Below are positions 15,453 through 23,076 of a stretch of 64,000 nt of DNA, in pieces (the first letter of the stretch is position 1; each line of letters begins with the position of its first letter). The notes under the pieces were generated by a model. It saw only the letters and a list, made by a program, of their open reading frames with translations, did not search any database and was not told the DNA's origin. Origin of the DNA: Nocardia aurantia (GTDB taxonomy: Bacteria; Actinomycetota; Actinomycetes; Mycobacteriales; Mycobacteriaceae). Location of the stretch: assembly GCF_009604425.1 (NCBI RefSeq), contig NZ_WEGI01000001.1, positions 124,001 to 188,000 on the forward strand, in the 5' to 3' direction. A program made the translations under genes and the position numbers.

Positions 15453-17261
15453 GTGGCAATCGAAGTGGATCTCTCCGGATCCGTCGCCCTCGTCACCGGT
15501 GGGGTGCGGGGCGTGGGAGCGGGCATCAGCCGGGTCTTCCTGGAGGCCGGGGCGACCGTCGTGACCTGCGCGCGCCGCCCGCCGGAGGCGCCGGTCACCG
15601 GCGTCGGCGGCACGGCGGAGTTCCTGCCGTGCGACGTGCGTGACGCCGGCGCGGTGCAGGAACTGGTCGAGGCGATCGTGGCGCGGTACGGCCGCCTCGA
15701 CCACGTGGTCAACAATGCCGGCGGCGCCCCCTTCGCGCCGACGGCGACCGCGAGCCCGAACTACCACGACAAGATCGTGCAACTGAATCTGATGGCGCCG
15801 CTGTGGGTTTCGCGGGCCGCCAACGCGGTCATGCAGCAGCAGCCGACCGGCGGCTCGATCGTGATGATCTCCAGCGTGTCCGGGCACCGGCCCTCCCCGG
15901 CCAGTGCGGCGTACGGCGCGGCCAAGGCCGGGCTGGACAGCCTGGTCGGGTCGCTGGCCGTCGAATGGGCGCCCAAGGTCCGGTTGAATTCGGTGATCGT
16001 CGGGATGGTGCGCACCGAGAACAGTCATCTGCACTACGGCGACGAGGCGGGCATCGCCGCCGTCGCCGACACCGTGCCGCTGCGCCGGCTGGCCACTCCC
16101 GAGGACATCGGCCGCTGCGCGGCGTTCCTGGCCTCACCGCTGGCCGGCTATGTCACCGGCGGCACGCTGCTGGCGCACGGCGGCGGTGAGCGTCCGGCGT
16201 TCCTGGACGCCGCGACCGCGGGCAATGTGGAGACCGCCGGGCAGCGAACCGGAACCGCTTCGCGCACAGCCCCGATCGCTTCGCGTAGAGACATCCGATC
16301 AGCGCCCGACCACGCGGCGGGCACGAGGGAAACGAGAACAGCCGAGATGACCGAGAACACCCTGTTGTGCGCCGGGCGCACCGTCATCGTGACCGGCGCG
16401 GGCCGCGGCATCGGCCGCGCGCACGCGCTGGCCTTCGCCGCCGCGGGCGCCAACGTCGTGGTCAACGACCTCGGCGCCGAACTGGACGGCGCGCCCAGCG
16501 CCGATTCGCCTGCGGCACAAGTGGTCGCGGAGATCGAGGCTATGGGCGGCCGGGCCGTCGTGAACGGGGACGACGTCGCCGACTGGGACGGGGCGAAACG
16601 GCTGATCGCCCAGGCCGTGTCGGCCTTCGGCGGTCTCGACGTCCTGGTCAACAACGCGGGTATCGTCCGGGATCGGATGCTGGTCAATCTCGGTGAGGAC
16701 GAATGGGATTCGGTGATCCGCGTCCACCTCAAGGGTCACTTCGCCACCATGCGGCATGCCGCCGAGTATTGGCGCGGCGAGTCGAAGGCGGGGCGTCCGG
16801 TCGCCGCCCGCATCGTCAACACCAGCTCCGGCGCGGGCTTGCAGGGCGCCGTCGGCCAGGGCAACTACGCCACCGCCAAGGCGGGTATCGCCGCGCTGAC
16901 CATCACGGCGGCAGCGGAATTCGGCCGCTACGGCATCACCGTGAACGCCATCGCGCCCAGCGCGCGCACCCGGATGACCGAGACGGTCTTCGCCGAGACC
17001 ATGGCCCGCCCGGACGAGGGCTTCGACGCGATGGCCCCGGAGAACATCTCGCCGCTGGTGGTCTGGCTGGGCAGCGCCGAATCGGCCGACGTGACCGGCC
17101 GCATGTTCGAGGTCGAGGGCGGCAAGGTGGCGCTGGCCGACGGCTGGCGGCACGGCATCCCGGTGGACCGCGGCGCGCGCTGGGAGCCCGCCGAACTGGG
17201 CGCCGCGGTCCGGGATCTGATCGCGAAATCCGCTCCGCCGGAAGCAGTTTACGGGGCCTGA
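15453..17261 (+). CDS. Double short-chain dehydrogenase: in-frame fusion of Rv3549c-like and Rv3548c-like domains
   Basis: One 602-residue open frame holds two complete SDR domains. Domain 1 (about residues 1-255) has TGGVRGVGAG, NNAGG and AYGAAKAG. Domain 2 (about 299-602) has TGAGRGIGRAH, NNAG and NYATAKAG, and its 304-residue length is that of Rv3548c-type proteins. In M. tuberculosis these are two separate adjacent genes of the KstR2 regulon. Here an approximately 45-residue polar linker with no stop codon joins them. An internal ATG at 16347 begins domain 2, but no convincing Shine-Dalgarno precedes it; GAGGGA is 16 bases away. Either a real bifunctional enzyme or two proteins made from one message is possible. 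A sequencing frameshift hiding a stop in the linker cannot be excluded. Both domains would oxidise or reduce hydroxyacyl-CoA intermediates. Confidence 0.75.
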   Translation: MAIEVDLSGSVALVTGGVRGVGAGISRVFLEAGATVVTCARRPPEAPVTGVGGTAEFLPCDVRDAGAVQELVEAIVARYGRLDHVVNNAGGAPFAPTATASPNYHDKIVQLNLMAPLWVSRAANAVMQQQPTGGSIVMISSVSGHRPSPASAAYGAAKAGLDSLVGSLAVEWAPKVRLNSVIVGMVRTENSHLHYGDEAGIAAVADTVPLRRLATPEDIGRCAAFLASPLAGYVTGGTLLAHGGGERPAFLDAATAGNVETAGQRTGTASRTAPIASRRDIRSAPDHAAGTRETRTAEMTENTLLCAGRTVIVTGAGRGIGRAHALAFAAAGANVVVNDLGAELDGAPSADSPAAQVVAEIEAMGGRAVVNGDDVADWDGAKRLIAQAVSAFGGLDVLVNNAGIVRDRMLVNLGEDEWDSVIRVHLKGHFATMRHAAEYWRGESKAGRPVAARIVNTSSGAGLQGAVGQGNYATAKAGIAALTITAAAEFGRYGITVNAIAPSARTRMTETVFAETMARPDEGFDAMAPENISPLVVWLGSAESADVTGRMFEVEGGKVALADGWRHGIPVDRGARWEPAELGAAVRDLIAKSAPPEAVYGA

Positions 17262-17344
17262 GGCGCGCGTCCCCGGCCGCAGCGGCGGATAGGTCGGTCG
17301 TCCGCCGCCGCCGGGAGGGCCGGCTGCGGCGGACATCGAGCCGC

Positions 17345-18100
17345 CTACCAGGGCAGCGGACCGTATTCCACACCCCCGGGCTCGCCCCAGAGGTGTCCGG
17401 TGAACTGCCCGCTGGGGCCGCCCGCGGGCCCGGTGAGCACCGCCACGATCGGTTCCGCACCCTGCGCCGCGGTGCGGAAACCGCTGTGGCCGTTGAAATC
17501 CGTGGCGGTGTACCCGGGATTGACCGCGTTCACCCGGATCGGGGTGTCCCACAACTCCTTCGCGTACTGCGCCGTGATCATGTTCAGCGCGGTCTTGGAG
17601 GTCGGGTAGGGGATGGCCGCCATCGGCCACATCGGGCCCGTGGGGTCGGTGGCCATCGTGAGCGAACCGACCTCGCTGGACACGTTCACGATGCGGGCCG
17701 CCGGGGCGCGCCGCAGCAGCGGCAGCATCGCGTTGGTGACGGCGACGACGCCGAAGACGTTGGTCTCGAAGACCTCCCGGAGCGTGCCGAGCGTGGTCGT
17801 GGACGGCTTGCCGTCGCCCTCGAAGGCGCCGGCGATCCCGGCGTTGTTCACCAGCACGTCGAGCGCGCCGAACTCGGCCTCGACAGCGGCCGCGGCCGCG
17901 GCGACGGACTGCGCGTCGGTCACGTCCAGCGGTACGAACCGGGCGTCCGCGCCGCCGGCCCGTAGTTTCGCGACGGCGGTCTCGCCACGCTTGGGGTCAC
18001 GCGCGCCGACCAGCACGGTGAAGCCGTGTTCGGCCAGCTGTCGGGCGATTTCGTAGCCGATGCCCTTGTTGGCACCGGTGATCAGAGCTGTTCGGTTCAT
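17345..18100 (-). CDS. Short-chain dehydrogenase divergent from the interrupted XRE regulator
   Basis: This 251-residue classical SDR has TGANKGIGYEIARQL at residues 8-22, NNAG near 85 and YPTSKTALN as the catalytic Tyr/Lys motif. It resembles the carbonyl-reductase-like SDRs often controlled by a divergent MmyB-type regulator. That regulator is here, 106 bases away on the other strand, but is split by the integrative element, so control of this gene may be lost. The substrate is unknown. Confidence 0.8.
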   Translation of the reverse strand: MNRTALITGANKGIGYEIARQLAEHGFTVLVGARDPKRGETAVAKLRAGGADARFVPLDVTDAQSVAAAAAAVEAEFGALDVLVNNAGIAGAFEGDGKPSTTTLGTLREVFETNVFGVVAVTNAMLPLLRRAPAARIVNVSSEVGSLTMATDPTGPMWPMAAIPYPTSKTALNMITAQYAKELWDTPIRVNAVNPGYTATDFNGHSGFRTAAQGAEPIVAVLTGPAGGPSGQFTGHLWGEPGGVEYGPLPW

Positions 18101-18206
18101 GCCCCCACTGTTCGCGCCGAGTCCGCCGGGTGGGAGGACCGATCTGTACCACCCAGCGCCGCTCGCGATAGCCGACACTGGAACGGACACCGCCCGGCCG
18201 AAGGGA

Positions 18207-18380
18207 ATGCCGATGAGCGATCGAGCCGAACTCGCGGCCTTTCTGCGCACCCGCCGTGCCCGGCTGCGCCCGCCCGACGTCGGCCTGCCGCAGCTCGGAA
18301 ACACCAGGCGCACACCGGGCCTGCGCAGGCAGGAGGTGGCCCAATTGGCCGGGGTGACATCTCGGTTACGCACTCCTTAA
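18207..18380 (+). pseudogene. 5' fragment of an MmyB-type XRE regulator, cut by the integrative element
   Basis: The first 48 chromosomal codons encode a helix-turn-helix start (LAAFLRTRRARLRPPD, then RRTPGLRRQEVAQLAG). After the GG at 18351-18352 the frame enters element DNA and stops at 18380. The missing remainder is at 31729-32422. Joining 18352 to 31729 gives one 840-base frame (279 residues) reading EVAQLAG-LSVDYYIRLEQ, the normal order of such regulators. ATG 18207 has GAAGGGA just upstream; ATG 18213 is an alternative. Confidence 0.85.
18342..18376. other. attL of the serine-recombinase element
   Basis: Left chromosome/element junction. The proposed crossover dinucleotide is GG at 18351-18352. 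Element DNA to its right contains TACGCACTCC (18367-18376), 14 bases from the GG. This is an imperfect inverted copy of GTAGTGGGTA (31703-31712), which is also exactly 14 bases from the GG at 31727-31728. The rejoined attP is therefore a 50-bp near-symmetric site, typical of large serine integrases. Confidence 0.75.
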
Positions 18381-18620
18381 AACTGTCCTCTTATGGAGCG
18401 CGGCAGGTGAAGGCTTCGGGCATGGGTGCGTAGGGCATTGGTGTGTCTTTGCAGGTAGGTGCGATTTGACTGTCGGTCTGAAGTATTGGGTGGCAAGCCA
18501 TCCCGCTGAGGGATGGTGCGGCAGCGCATGATCATGGTGCAGAATTCAGGTGTGCGGGGCGGTAGGGTGTGCAAAGATTAAGTAGTCACTCGTACGGTGC
18601 GACCAAGGGGAGGCGGGGCT
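18381..18620. other. Left-end non-coding region of the element
   Basis: About 240 bases without a gene. A small hairpin pairs CCATCCC (18498-18504) with GGGATGG (18510-18516). In the excised circle this stretch would lie immediately upstream of the leftward recombinase gene, so it may hold the promoter used in the circular form. I cannot point to a convincing -35/-10 pair. Confidence 0.5.
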
Positions 18621-18836
18621 ATGGAGCGTGCGACGGTCTACCGCTGGAACATCCGTAATGGCACTGGGGTGTTGACTCGACCAGATGGCTCACTGGCGTG
18701 GTTCCACTTGTCCACTGTGGACAAAGGGGACGTCTTGGCGCTGCGAGAGGGTGATCGGGTCGATGCTGAGATCGAGAATGTTCCACAGGGGGACTACGAA
18801 TGTCGAGCCGTATCCGTGCGCAGGCACGTCGAGTAA
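18621..18836 (+). CDS. Small cold-shock-domain-like protein
   Basis: This 71-residue protein has the spacing of a CspA-type OB fold: an N-terminal strand ATVYRWNIRNGTGVLT in place of the RNP1 region, then DGSLAWFHLSTVDKGD, LREGDRVDAEIE and a final RAVSVRR strand. The aromatic residues of the classical KGFGFI motif are missing, so RNA binding is uncertain. ATG 18621 follows AGGGGAGG. It overlaps the next gene by 37 bases, suggesting an operon. It is the first gene at the left end of the element. Confidence 0.55.
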   Translation: MERATVYRWNIRNGTGVLTRPDGSLAWFHLSTVDKGDVLALREGDRVDAEIENVPQGDYECRAVSVRRHVE

Positions 18837-19303
18837 TCATCGTATTGACAGCGCTTTTTTCATGCGCAGTAGCATTTCTCGCGCCGATGCAGCGTGCTGC
18901 TGCGGAGCCGGGACAATGGCCGGGGCAGTATCATTACCACCTGAACGATACTAGCTACCGATATGACGGAATTCACGGCAGCTTTACGGGCGATGTAGTC
19001 TATGCTGTTCAGAGCCCTGCGGGCGGCAATCGATTGATCTGGTCGCTGAGGTTGTCGCCGTACGTGCAATCCTTGGTTCAAGGACCGATGTCGTGTGGTG
19101 CTTCGGTGTGGGGCAAGCCGGGCTATCATGATTTCCATCCGTCAATCCCGGCTGATTACTGGTGGCATTCGGCCGTGACCGCTCTCCAGTTGGATACCAC
19201 GTACACGCTGTATGCGAAATGCGACTTCACCGCTATCAATGGCTATACCACCGCACCCGGCAATGTGCAGTACACCGTTGAATTTACGCTACATTCTAGT
19301 TAA
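18800..19303 (+). CDS. Secreted hypothetical protein
   Basis: This 167-residue protein starts with a positively charged n-region (SSRIRAQARR), a hydrophobic core (VIIVLTALFSCAVAFL) and a probable signal peptidase site after AAAEP, near residue 36. The mature part is Tyr- and Trp-rich with two cysteines (SCGAS and KCDF) that could form a disulfide, and looks all-beta. I do not recognise a family. It overlaps the cold-shock-like gene and is lower in GC than the chromosome, consistent with element cargo. A surface or secreted role is inferred from the signal peptide. Confidence 0.65.
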   Translation: MSSRIRAQARRVIIVLTALFSCAVAFLAPMQRAAAEPGQWPGQYHYHLNDTSYRYDGIHGSFTGDVVYAVQSPAGGNRLIWSLRLSPYVQSLVQGPMSCGASVWGKPGYHDFHPSIPADYWWHSAVTALQLDTTYTLYAKCDFTAINGYTTAPGNVQYTVEFTLHSS

Positions 19304-19875
19304 ACGCAGGCCAGTTCTGTCCCTACGTCTCCGGATTCATGTTCTCTATTCGTCATGGTCGGACTATGCGATGAATTATTAGAGCGCTTGTGTTAAGCGA
19401 CAAGGCGCGCGGCGGCTCACGGTTGTGGTGGTTCGGTTCCCGCTTCTGGTCCTGTGCCGGGGTGCCCGCCCGGGAGCGGAGCGGGAGGGCGGGCGACCCG
19501 GGCGGCGCGCTTGCGCGCCGCTCTTGATTCTGTAGAGAGAAATTCGGCAACTTCTTCTTTGTTGGGTTCCGGTCTTCTTCCCCCTTTTTCTTTTCTTTCC
19601 CGGTTCCCAACTTCTCTGTCTGCCACAAGTATTCAAGCTTGTGGCCTTCTTCGCGTTGGCGATTCTGACCGGACAGCCCGCCCGGTCCGCGACGCGACCC
19701 GGCAGGCACCTCCAGGCGGAGGGTTCCAGGATCGGGGTCACCGAATCCGCCGCAAGCGGGTGCGGACAGCAAGAACCCCCGGTGCCTCGAGGAGACTGCT
19801 CGATCTGGCATCGGGGGTTCTGCCGTTCCCGGCACTGCGGAGGGGGACTGAGCGGACTGAGCAATGCGGGACGTT
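19304..19875. other. Non-coding region with strong hairpins and a strand-asymmetric pyrimidine tract
   Basis: Hairpins: GCCCGCCC (19464-19471) with GGGCGGGC (19487-19494), and GCGGCGCGC (19502-19510) with GCGCGCCGC (19513-19521), the latter with a two-base loop. From about 19547 to 19620 the top strand is almost all pyrimidine, flanked by GTTGGG and CCCAAC. Such structures could serve as a transcription terminator, single-strand origin or transfer site of the element. Open frames through it have unusual composition and look spurious. Confidence 0.6.
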
Positions 19876-20190
19876 CTACAGGTGGGCGGCGATCACGGCT
19901 GTGTCGGCGGTGCTGAGTCCGTGGCCGCAGGCGTCGGTGGCGCAGGTGCGGATACCGCTGCGTTCGAGGATCGCGAGGAGACTGGTGTTCTGCTGCGCGG
20001 CGAGTTCGGTGGCTGTGGCGTGTAGCGCGATGGCGGCCATGTGGACCACGGCGGCGGGTTCCTCGCGTAGCAGCGCCCAGCCGTCTTCTTGGGGGTGTTC
20101 GGCCAGTTGCAGGAGCAGGGCTGCGGCGCGGCGGTGGAGGTAGGACATGTGGTTGTCGTGCAGGACAGCGACGGTGGTTGCGGTGGTCAT
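19876..20190 (-). CDS. Element hypothetical protein, 104 residues
   Basis: A small, mostly helical, Ala- and His-rich protein I do not recognise. It contains RRAAALLLQLAEHPQEDGWALLREEPAAVVHMAAIALH and ends with a CATDACGHG motif, two cysteines and a histidine that might bind metal. It lies last of three closely spaced leftward genes (gap of 6 bases from the previous stop), so it is probably cotranscribed with them. Confidence 0.55.
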   Translation of the reverse strand: MTTATTVAVLHDNHMSYLHRRAAALLLQLAEHPQEDGWALLREEPAAVVHMAAIALHATATELAAQQNTSLLAILERSGIRTCATDACGHGLSTADTAVIAAHL

Positions 20191-20196
20191 GGTCGT

Positions 20197-20799
20197 TTAC
20201 CGTTGGGTCGCCGGCGGGGCGGGTTGGGCGTGGCAGGTGTAGCTGTGGTGTTTGATCTGGCCGTGTCCGCATCCGTCGCAGTACCGGATTTCGGTGGACA
20301 GCCAGTTGGTGAACCATTCCGGGATGGCGGCGCGAGCGTCCTCGGGCAGTTCGTACCATGCGACGCTCCAGGGGCGGCGGCAGTTGTCGCAGTCGTACCC
20401 GAGGTCGGTTTCGATGGTTTCCAGGGTGCTGCGGTGCTGGCGGTCGCCGCTGACGACCTCGAAGATCCGGGGGCCTGTGCCAGGTTTGCGTTTGGTCGGC
20501 GTGACGGGTCGGAGGATGGCGGTGGTGGGGCGGGCGATGAGTTCGCCGTGTCCGGTGTCGCAGAGGTGGATTTCGACGGTGGTCCACCAGGGGAGCACGG
20601 GTTCGGTGAGGGTGTAGACGGTGACGGTGTGGTAGTCCTCCTCGCGGCTGGTGGGTGTCTTGCAGGTCTCGTTGACGCAGGGCCGGTAGGTGTCCGCGGC
20701 GACCGCGTGCAGTGGCATGGGTGACAGTTCCCCGGCGACGGTGATGCCGAGGAACATTCGAGCCGGGTCGGAGACGGCGGTGAGGGTCTGGCCGGTCAT
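20197..20799 (-). CDS. Element hypothetical protein with zinc-ribbon-like Cys pairs
   Basis: This 200-residue protein of unknown family has cysteines in pairs: CVNETC near residue 41, CDNCRRPW near 137, and CDGCGHGQ plus a further Cys near the C-terminus. The pattern suggests one or two zinc-binding knuckles. Its ATG overlaps the upstream gene's stop by 4 bases (ATGA), showing translational coupling. No enzymatic motif is visible. A nucleic-acid-binding role is possible but unproven. Confidence 0.6.
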   Translation of the reverse strand: MTGQTLTAVSDPARMFLGITVAGELSPMPLHAVAADTYRPCVNETCKTPTSREEDYHTVTVYTLTEPVLPWWTTVEIHLCDTGHGELIARPTTAILRPVTPTKRKPGTGPRIFEVVSGDRQHRSTLETIETDLGYDCDNCRRPWSVAWYELPEDARAAIPEWFTNWLSTEIRYCDGCGHGQIKHHSYTCHAQPAPPATQR

Positions 20800-21089
20800 C
20801 GGCGGGTGAGTCCTTCCAGTGTCGCGAGTAGTTCGGCGGTGCCGAGCGTGAGCATCGGGGCGGCGCGTTCGTGCGCCGGTGACAGGTGGATGCCCCGGCG
20901 GGCGGCCCGTTCATACAGGGGCATTGTTTGCGGGACGACTTTGCCTGCGAGAACAAGGATTTGGAGGGCGGCGCGTTTGACGACGCAGGTGTGCGGGGTG
21001 CAGGCGCGGTGCTCGCGCCACAGCCGGTGGGCCTGGTCGACGTCGGTGTGCGCGCACACGGACAGTGCGGCGGTGGGTAGTGCGGTCAC
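20796..21089 (-). CDS. Element hypothetical protein, about 97 residues
   Basis: I do not recognise this small protein. GTG 21089 is chosen because GGGGAA lies 3 bases upstream; the open frame extends further left-to-right on paper to 21428, but that would run through a terminator-like hairpin and a 16-bp inverted repeat. It contains AHTDVDQAHRLWREHRACTPHTC, a Cys/His-rich helical stretch. It is first of a three-gene leftward operon with ATGA coupling to the next gene. Confidence 0.5.
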   Translation of the reverse strand: MTALPTAALSVCAHTDVDQAHRLWREHRACTPHTCVVKRAALQILVLAGKVVPQTMPLYERAARRGIHLSPAHERAAPMLTLGTAELLATLEGLTRR

Positions 21090-21124
21090 GATTTCCCCAA
21101 GAGCGATGGATCGGTGGTGGAACA

Positions 21125-21181
21125 CCCCGGCGGTACCCGGCTGGGTGAAGGGCGGCACCATAGGGCCGGGTACCGCCGGGG
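21125..21181. repeat. Perfect 16-bp inverted repeat upstream of the three-gene leftward operon
   Basis: CCCCGGCGGTACCCGG (21125-21140) and CCGGGTACCGCCGGGG (21166-21181) are exact inverted copies 25 bases apart. They lie in the probable 5' leader of the gene starting at 21089. This could be an operator, an attenuator-like RNA hairpin or a site for an element protein. Confidence 0.7.
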
Positions 21182-21315
21182 CTTCGATCCCCGTGCCGCA
21201 CGGGAAACGGGTTGTGCGACACAGGTTTCCGGTGAGAGGAAGGGTTCCGGGTGCGGACCGGTCTGCGTCCGGTTCGCGGGTTGGCCGTCCGGAACCCGTT
21301 GACCTCTCCCCGGGT

Positions 21316-21358
21316 TTCCCGGCCCGCACTGGTGTGCAGTGAGGGAGCGGGCCGGGAA
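21316..21358 (-). terminator. Hairpin after the histidine phosphatase gene
   Basis: TTCCCGGCCCGC (21316-21327) pairs perfectly with GCGGGCCGGGAA (21347-21358), loop 19 bases. It begins 12 bases past the phosphatase stop codon on the leftward strand. There is no T-tract. Confidence 0.65.
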
Positions 21359-21369
21359 GTGTGGAAAGT

Positions 21370-22026
21370 TCAGTCGAGATGGCGAGTGTCGTTGTGGCAC
21401 AAGAGATTCCAGCGCATATAGCCGTCACGGGTGTCGGTGCGGCGCAGTGCTGCGTATTGCCAGATGGTGACGCCGGTGTAGTCCACGCTGAACGTGATAT
21501 TCGCGCGTGCCCAGGGCAGCAGGGAGAGGAAGTTCATCGCGGCGGCGATGACGGTTTCGCGGTGGGCGACTACGGCGACGGTTTTGCCGGGGTAGCGGCG
21601 CACGAGGTCGGCGAGATCTTGTCCGGTGCGCCGCTGGAAGGCGGTCCAGGGTTCGGCACCCGGGGCGATGGGCCGATCCGGGTGCAGGGCGGGTGCGTCG
21701 CCGAATCCGGTGATGATCTCCGGCCACGGCCGACCCTCGCCCTTGCCGTAGTCCGGTGCCGACAGGGCGGGAATCACCGGCTTATCGAGGGCGATGGCGA
21801 GGATTTCGCCGGTCTGCCTCGCGCGGGCAGCGTTACTGCTGTAGACGGCGGCGATCGGGTATTCCTGTTGGCTGGCAAGGTGTTTCGCCAGCCGTTCCGC
21901 CTGCTGGCGTCCCCGGTCGGTCAGTCCTCGGCAGGTACGGACGCCGGCGGCAACATCATCGACGTTGGCGTGCGCTTCGCCGTGGCGTACGAGTATCAGG
22001 CGGGTGGGAGCCTGGTCGTCTGTCAC
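21370..22026 (-). CDS. Histidine phosphatase family protein (phosphoglycerate mutase-like)
   Basis: This 218-residue protein has the catalytic RHG motif LILVRHGEAHANVD near residues 10-23, followed by RGLTDRGRQQAERL, YSSNAARARQTGEIL, and the second catalytic histidine in VVAHRETV near residue 158. It lacks a signal peptide. GTG 22026 follows the Shine-Dalgarno GGAG nine bases upstream. Members dephosphorylate sugars, nucleotides or proteins; the substrate here is unknown. It is flanked by hairpins on both sides, so it is probably a separate transcription unit within the element. Such genes recur as accessory genes in actinobacteria, but its role in the element is unclear. Confidence 0.82.
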   Translation of the reverse strand: MTDDQAPTRLILVRHGEAHANVDDVAAGVRTCRGLTDRGRQQAERLAKHLASQQEYPIAAVYSSNAARARQTGEILAIALDKPVIPALSAPDYGKGEGRPWPEIITGFGDAPALHPDRPIAPGAEPWTAFQRRTGQDLADLVRRYPGKTVAVVAHRETVIAAAMNFLSLLPWARANITFSVDYTGVTIWQYAALRRTDTRDGYMRWNLLCHNDTRHLD

Positions 22027-22056
22027 TGTCGTTTCTCCTGGAAGTGTGAAAAAGGT

Positions 22057-22100
22057 GGGTAGCCCCCGCCCCGAGCACGGTCGAAAACCGGGGGCTACCC
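22057..22100 (-). terminator. Hairpin upstream of the phosphatase start
   Basis: GGGTAGCCCCCG (22057-22068) pairs perfectly with CGGGGGCTACCC (22089-22100), loop 20 bases. It lies between the phosphatase start and the small gene ending at 22181, so it may end upstream transcription or fold in the phosphatase leader. Confidence 0.55.
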
Positions 22101-22180
22101 GTTCTCCCCGGTTCAGCGGCCCTGAATCCTTACGCCGACCGGGAAGTCATCGGGTTCCTGAATCTCGCGCGTTGCAGGGG

Positions 22181-22333
22181 TTATCGCCGTCCCCTAATCG
22201 CTTGTTCCGCAATAGATTTCAGCTTTCCGGACGGCTGTAGCGTCGTCCGGGTGCGATTCGGCCATGTGAACGACACGAACATCACACCGGTGCATACGAC
22301 CACGATTGCCGCCAGCCCGACCAGAGTCACCAT
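22181..22333 (-). CDS. Small single-pass membrane protein, 50 residues
   Basis: A short frame from ATG 22333 to TAA 22181. Residues 1-23 form one hydrophobic helix (VTLVGLAAIVVVCTGVMFVSF), followed by a basic tail with WPNRTRTTLQPSGKLKS and ending RGRR. The positive tail suggests an N-out, C-in orientation. The Shine-Dalgarno is weak (GAGG about 7 bases upstream). It could be a holin-like or regulatory micropeptide of the element. It could also be a chance frame, but the clean helix and charge pattern favour a gene. Confidence 0.4.
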   Translation of the reverse strand: MVTLVGLAAIVVVCTGVMFVSFTWPNRTRTTLQPSGKLKSIAEQAIRGRR

Positions 22334-22469
22334 CTAGAGCCTCGCGTCGCGCTGAGAGGAGCCTCGAAACCGTCCTCGGCGGAGTGGATTAATCGGCAAG
22401 TTGCCTGAGTCCTCCGCCGCCTAGTACCCACTGTTGGCGGAACGCCGTGCCGTAGAACGAATTCCGTGA

Positions 22470-22862
22470 TCATCGCTGTACGCGCTCGGTCCAGTCGGAC
22501 AGTCCGTCGGCGGAGACGAACGTTCGGCCGATGCTGCATCCGGATGGACGGAAGTTCACCTGCATCGTATGAGTGATCAGCGATTCTTCGCGGATCTCGT
22601 CCCATAGGGCCGAATACTGCGGAAGCCACTCGCGCACCTGGTCGATACTCGGACGTTGGTGCGGTTGAGGCCCGAAGGCGATGTGCCCATCGGGCAGCCC
22701 CGGTATCGAGTTATTCGGCCACCGGATCGCCGGGAACACCGATTCCGGGTCGTTCATGTGCATGATCTGAGGGACGCCGCCGGTCGGGATCTCCCACATG
22801 GCCGACAGCGGACCCTTTGCCGTGCGAAACAATATCCGTTCCGAACTTCTGGACACGATCAT
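22470..22862 (-). CDS. Element hypothetical protein, 130 residues
   Basis: I do not recognise this protein. ATG 22862 has GGGGAA nine bases upstream. It contains ILFRTAKGPLSAMWEIPTG, several Trp and Pro residues, and a central DQVREWLPQYSALWDEIREESLI helix. No membrane segment or catalytic motif is visible. It is divergent from the DUF6879/XRE pair across a 214-base gap, so the XRE protein may regulate it. Lower GC than the chromosome. Confidence 0.55.
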   Translation of the reverse strand: MIVSRSSERILFRTAKGPLSAMWEIPTGGVPQIMHMNDPESVFPAIRWPNNSIPGLPDGHIAFGPQPHQRPSIDQVREWLPQYSALWDEIREESLITHTMQVNFRPSGCSIGRTFVSADGLSDWTERVQR

Positions 22863-23076
22863 GGTGTTTCCCCTGCCTGCCTCCGATGTCTGGAAGAGCA
22901 CCCGTGGCGTGGCGTCAATGCCACGGGTGCCAAGTCCGACGCTACGAGGAGGTGAGCAGGATCAACCATAGGTATGCACAGGTATGCACGAAGTCGGCCA
23001 TCAGGCCGCCGGGGCGATTGAACGAGAGGACAATGGCGAGCGACCGAGAATTCTGGTGCATAGAAGGGGTATCCCA

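Noticed and set aside
18355..18356. Alternative att crossover at TG (18355-18356 / 31731-31732)
   Set aside because: It also restores the reading frame, but the inverted arms would be at unequal distances (10 and 18 bases), while GG gives exactly 14 and 14.
19353..19835. Open frame on the minus strand in the pyrimidine-rich element region
   Set aside because: Composition is skewed (Lys/Glu-rich then Arg-rich), it crosses the hairpins and no start has a ribosome binding site.
21090..21428. Longer start for the gene at 20796-21089
   Set aside because: The extension crosses the phosphatase terminator hairpin and the 16-bp inverted repeat, while GTG 21089 has a Shine-Dalgarno.
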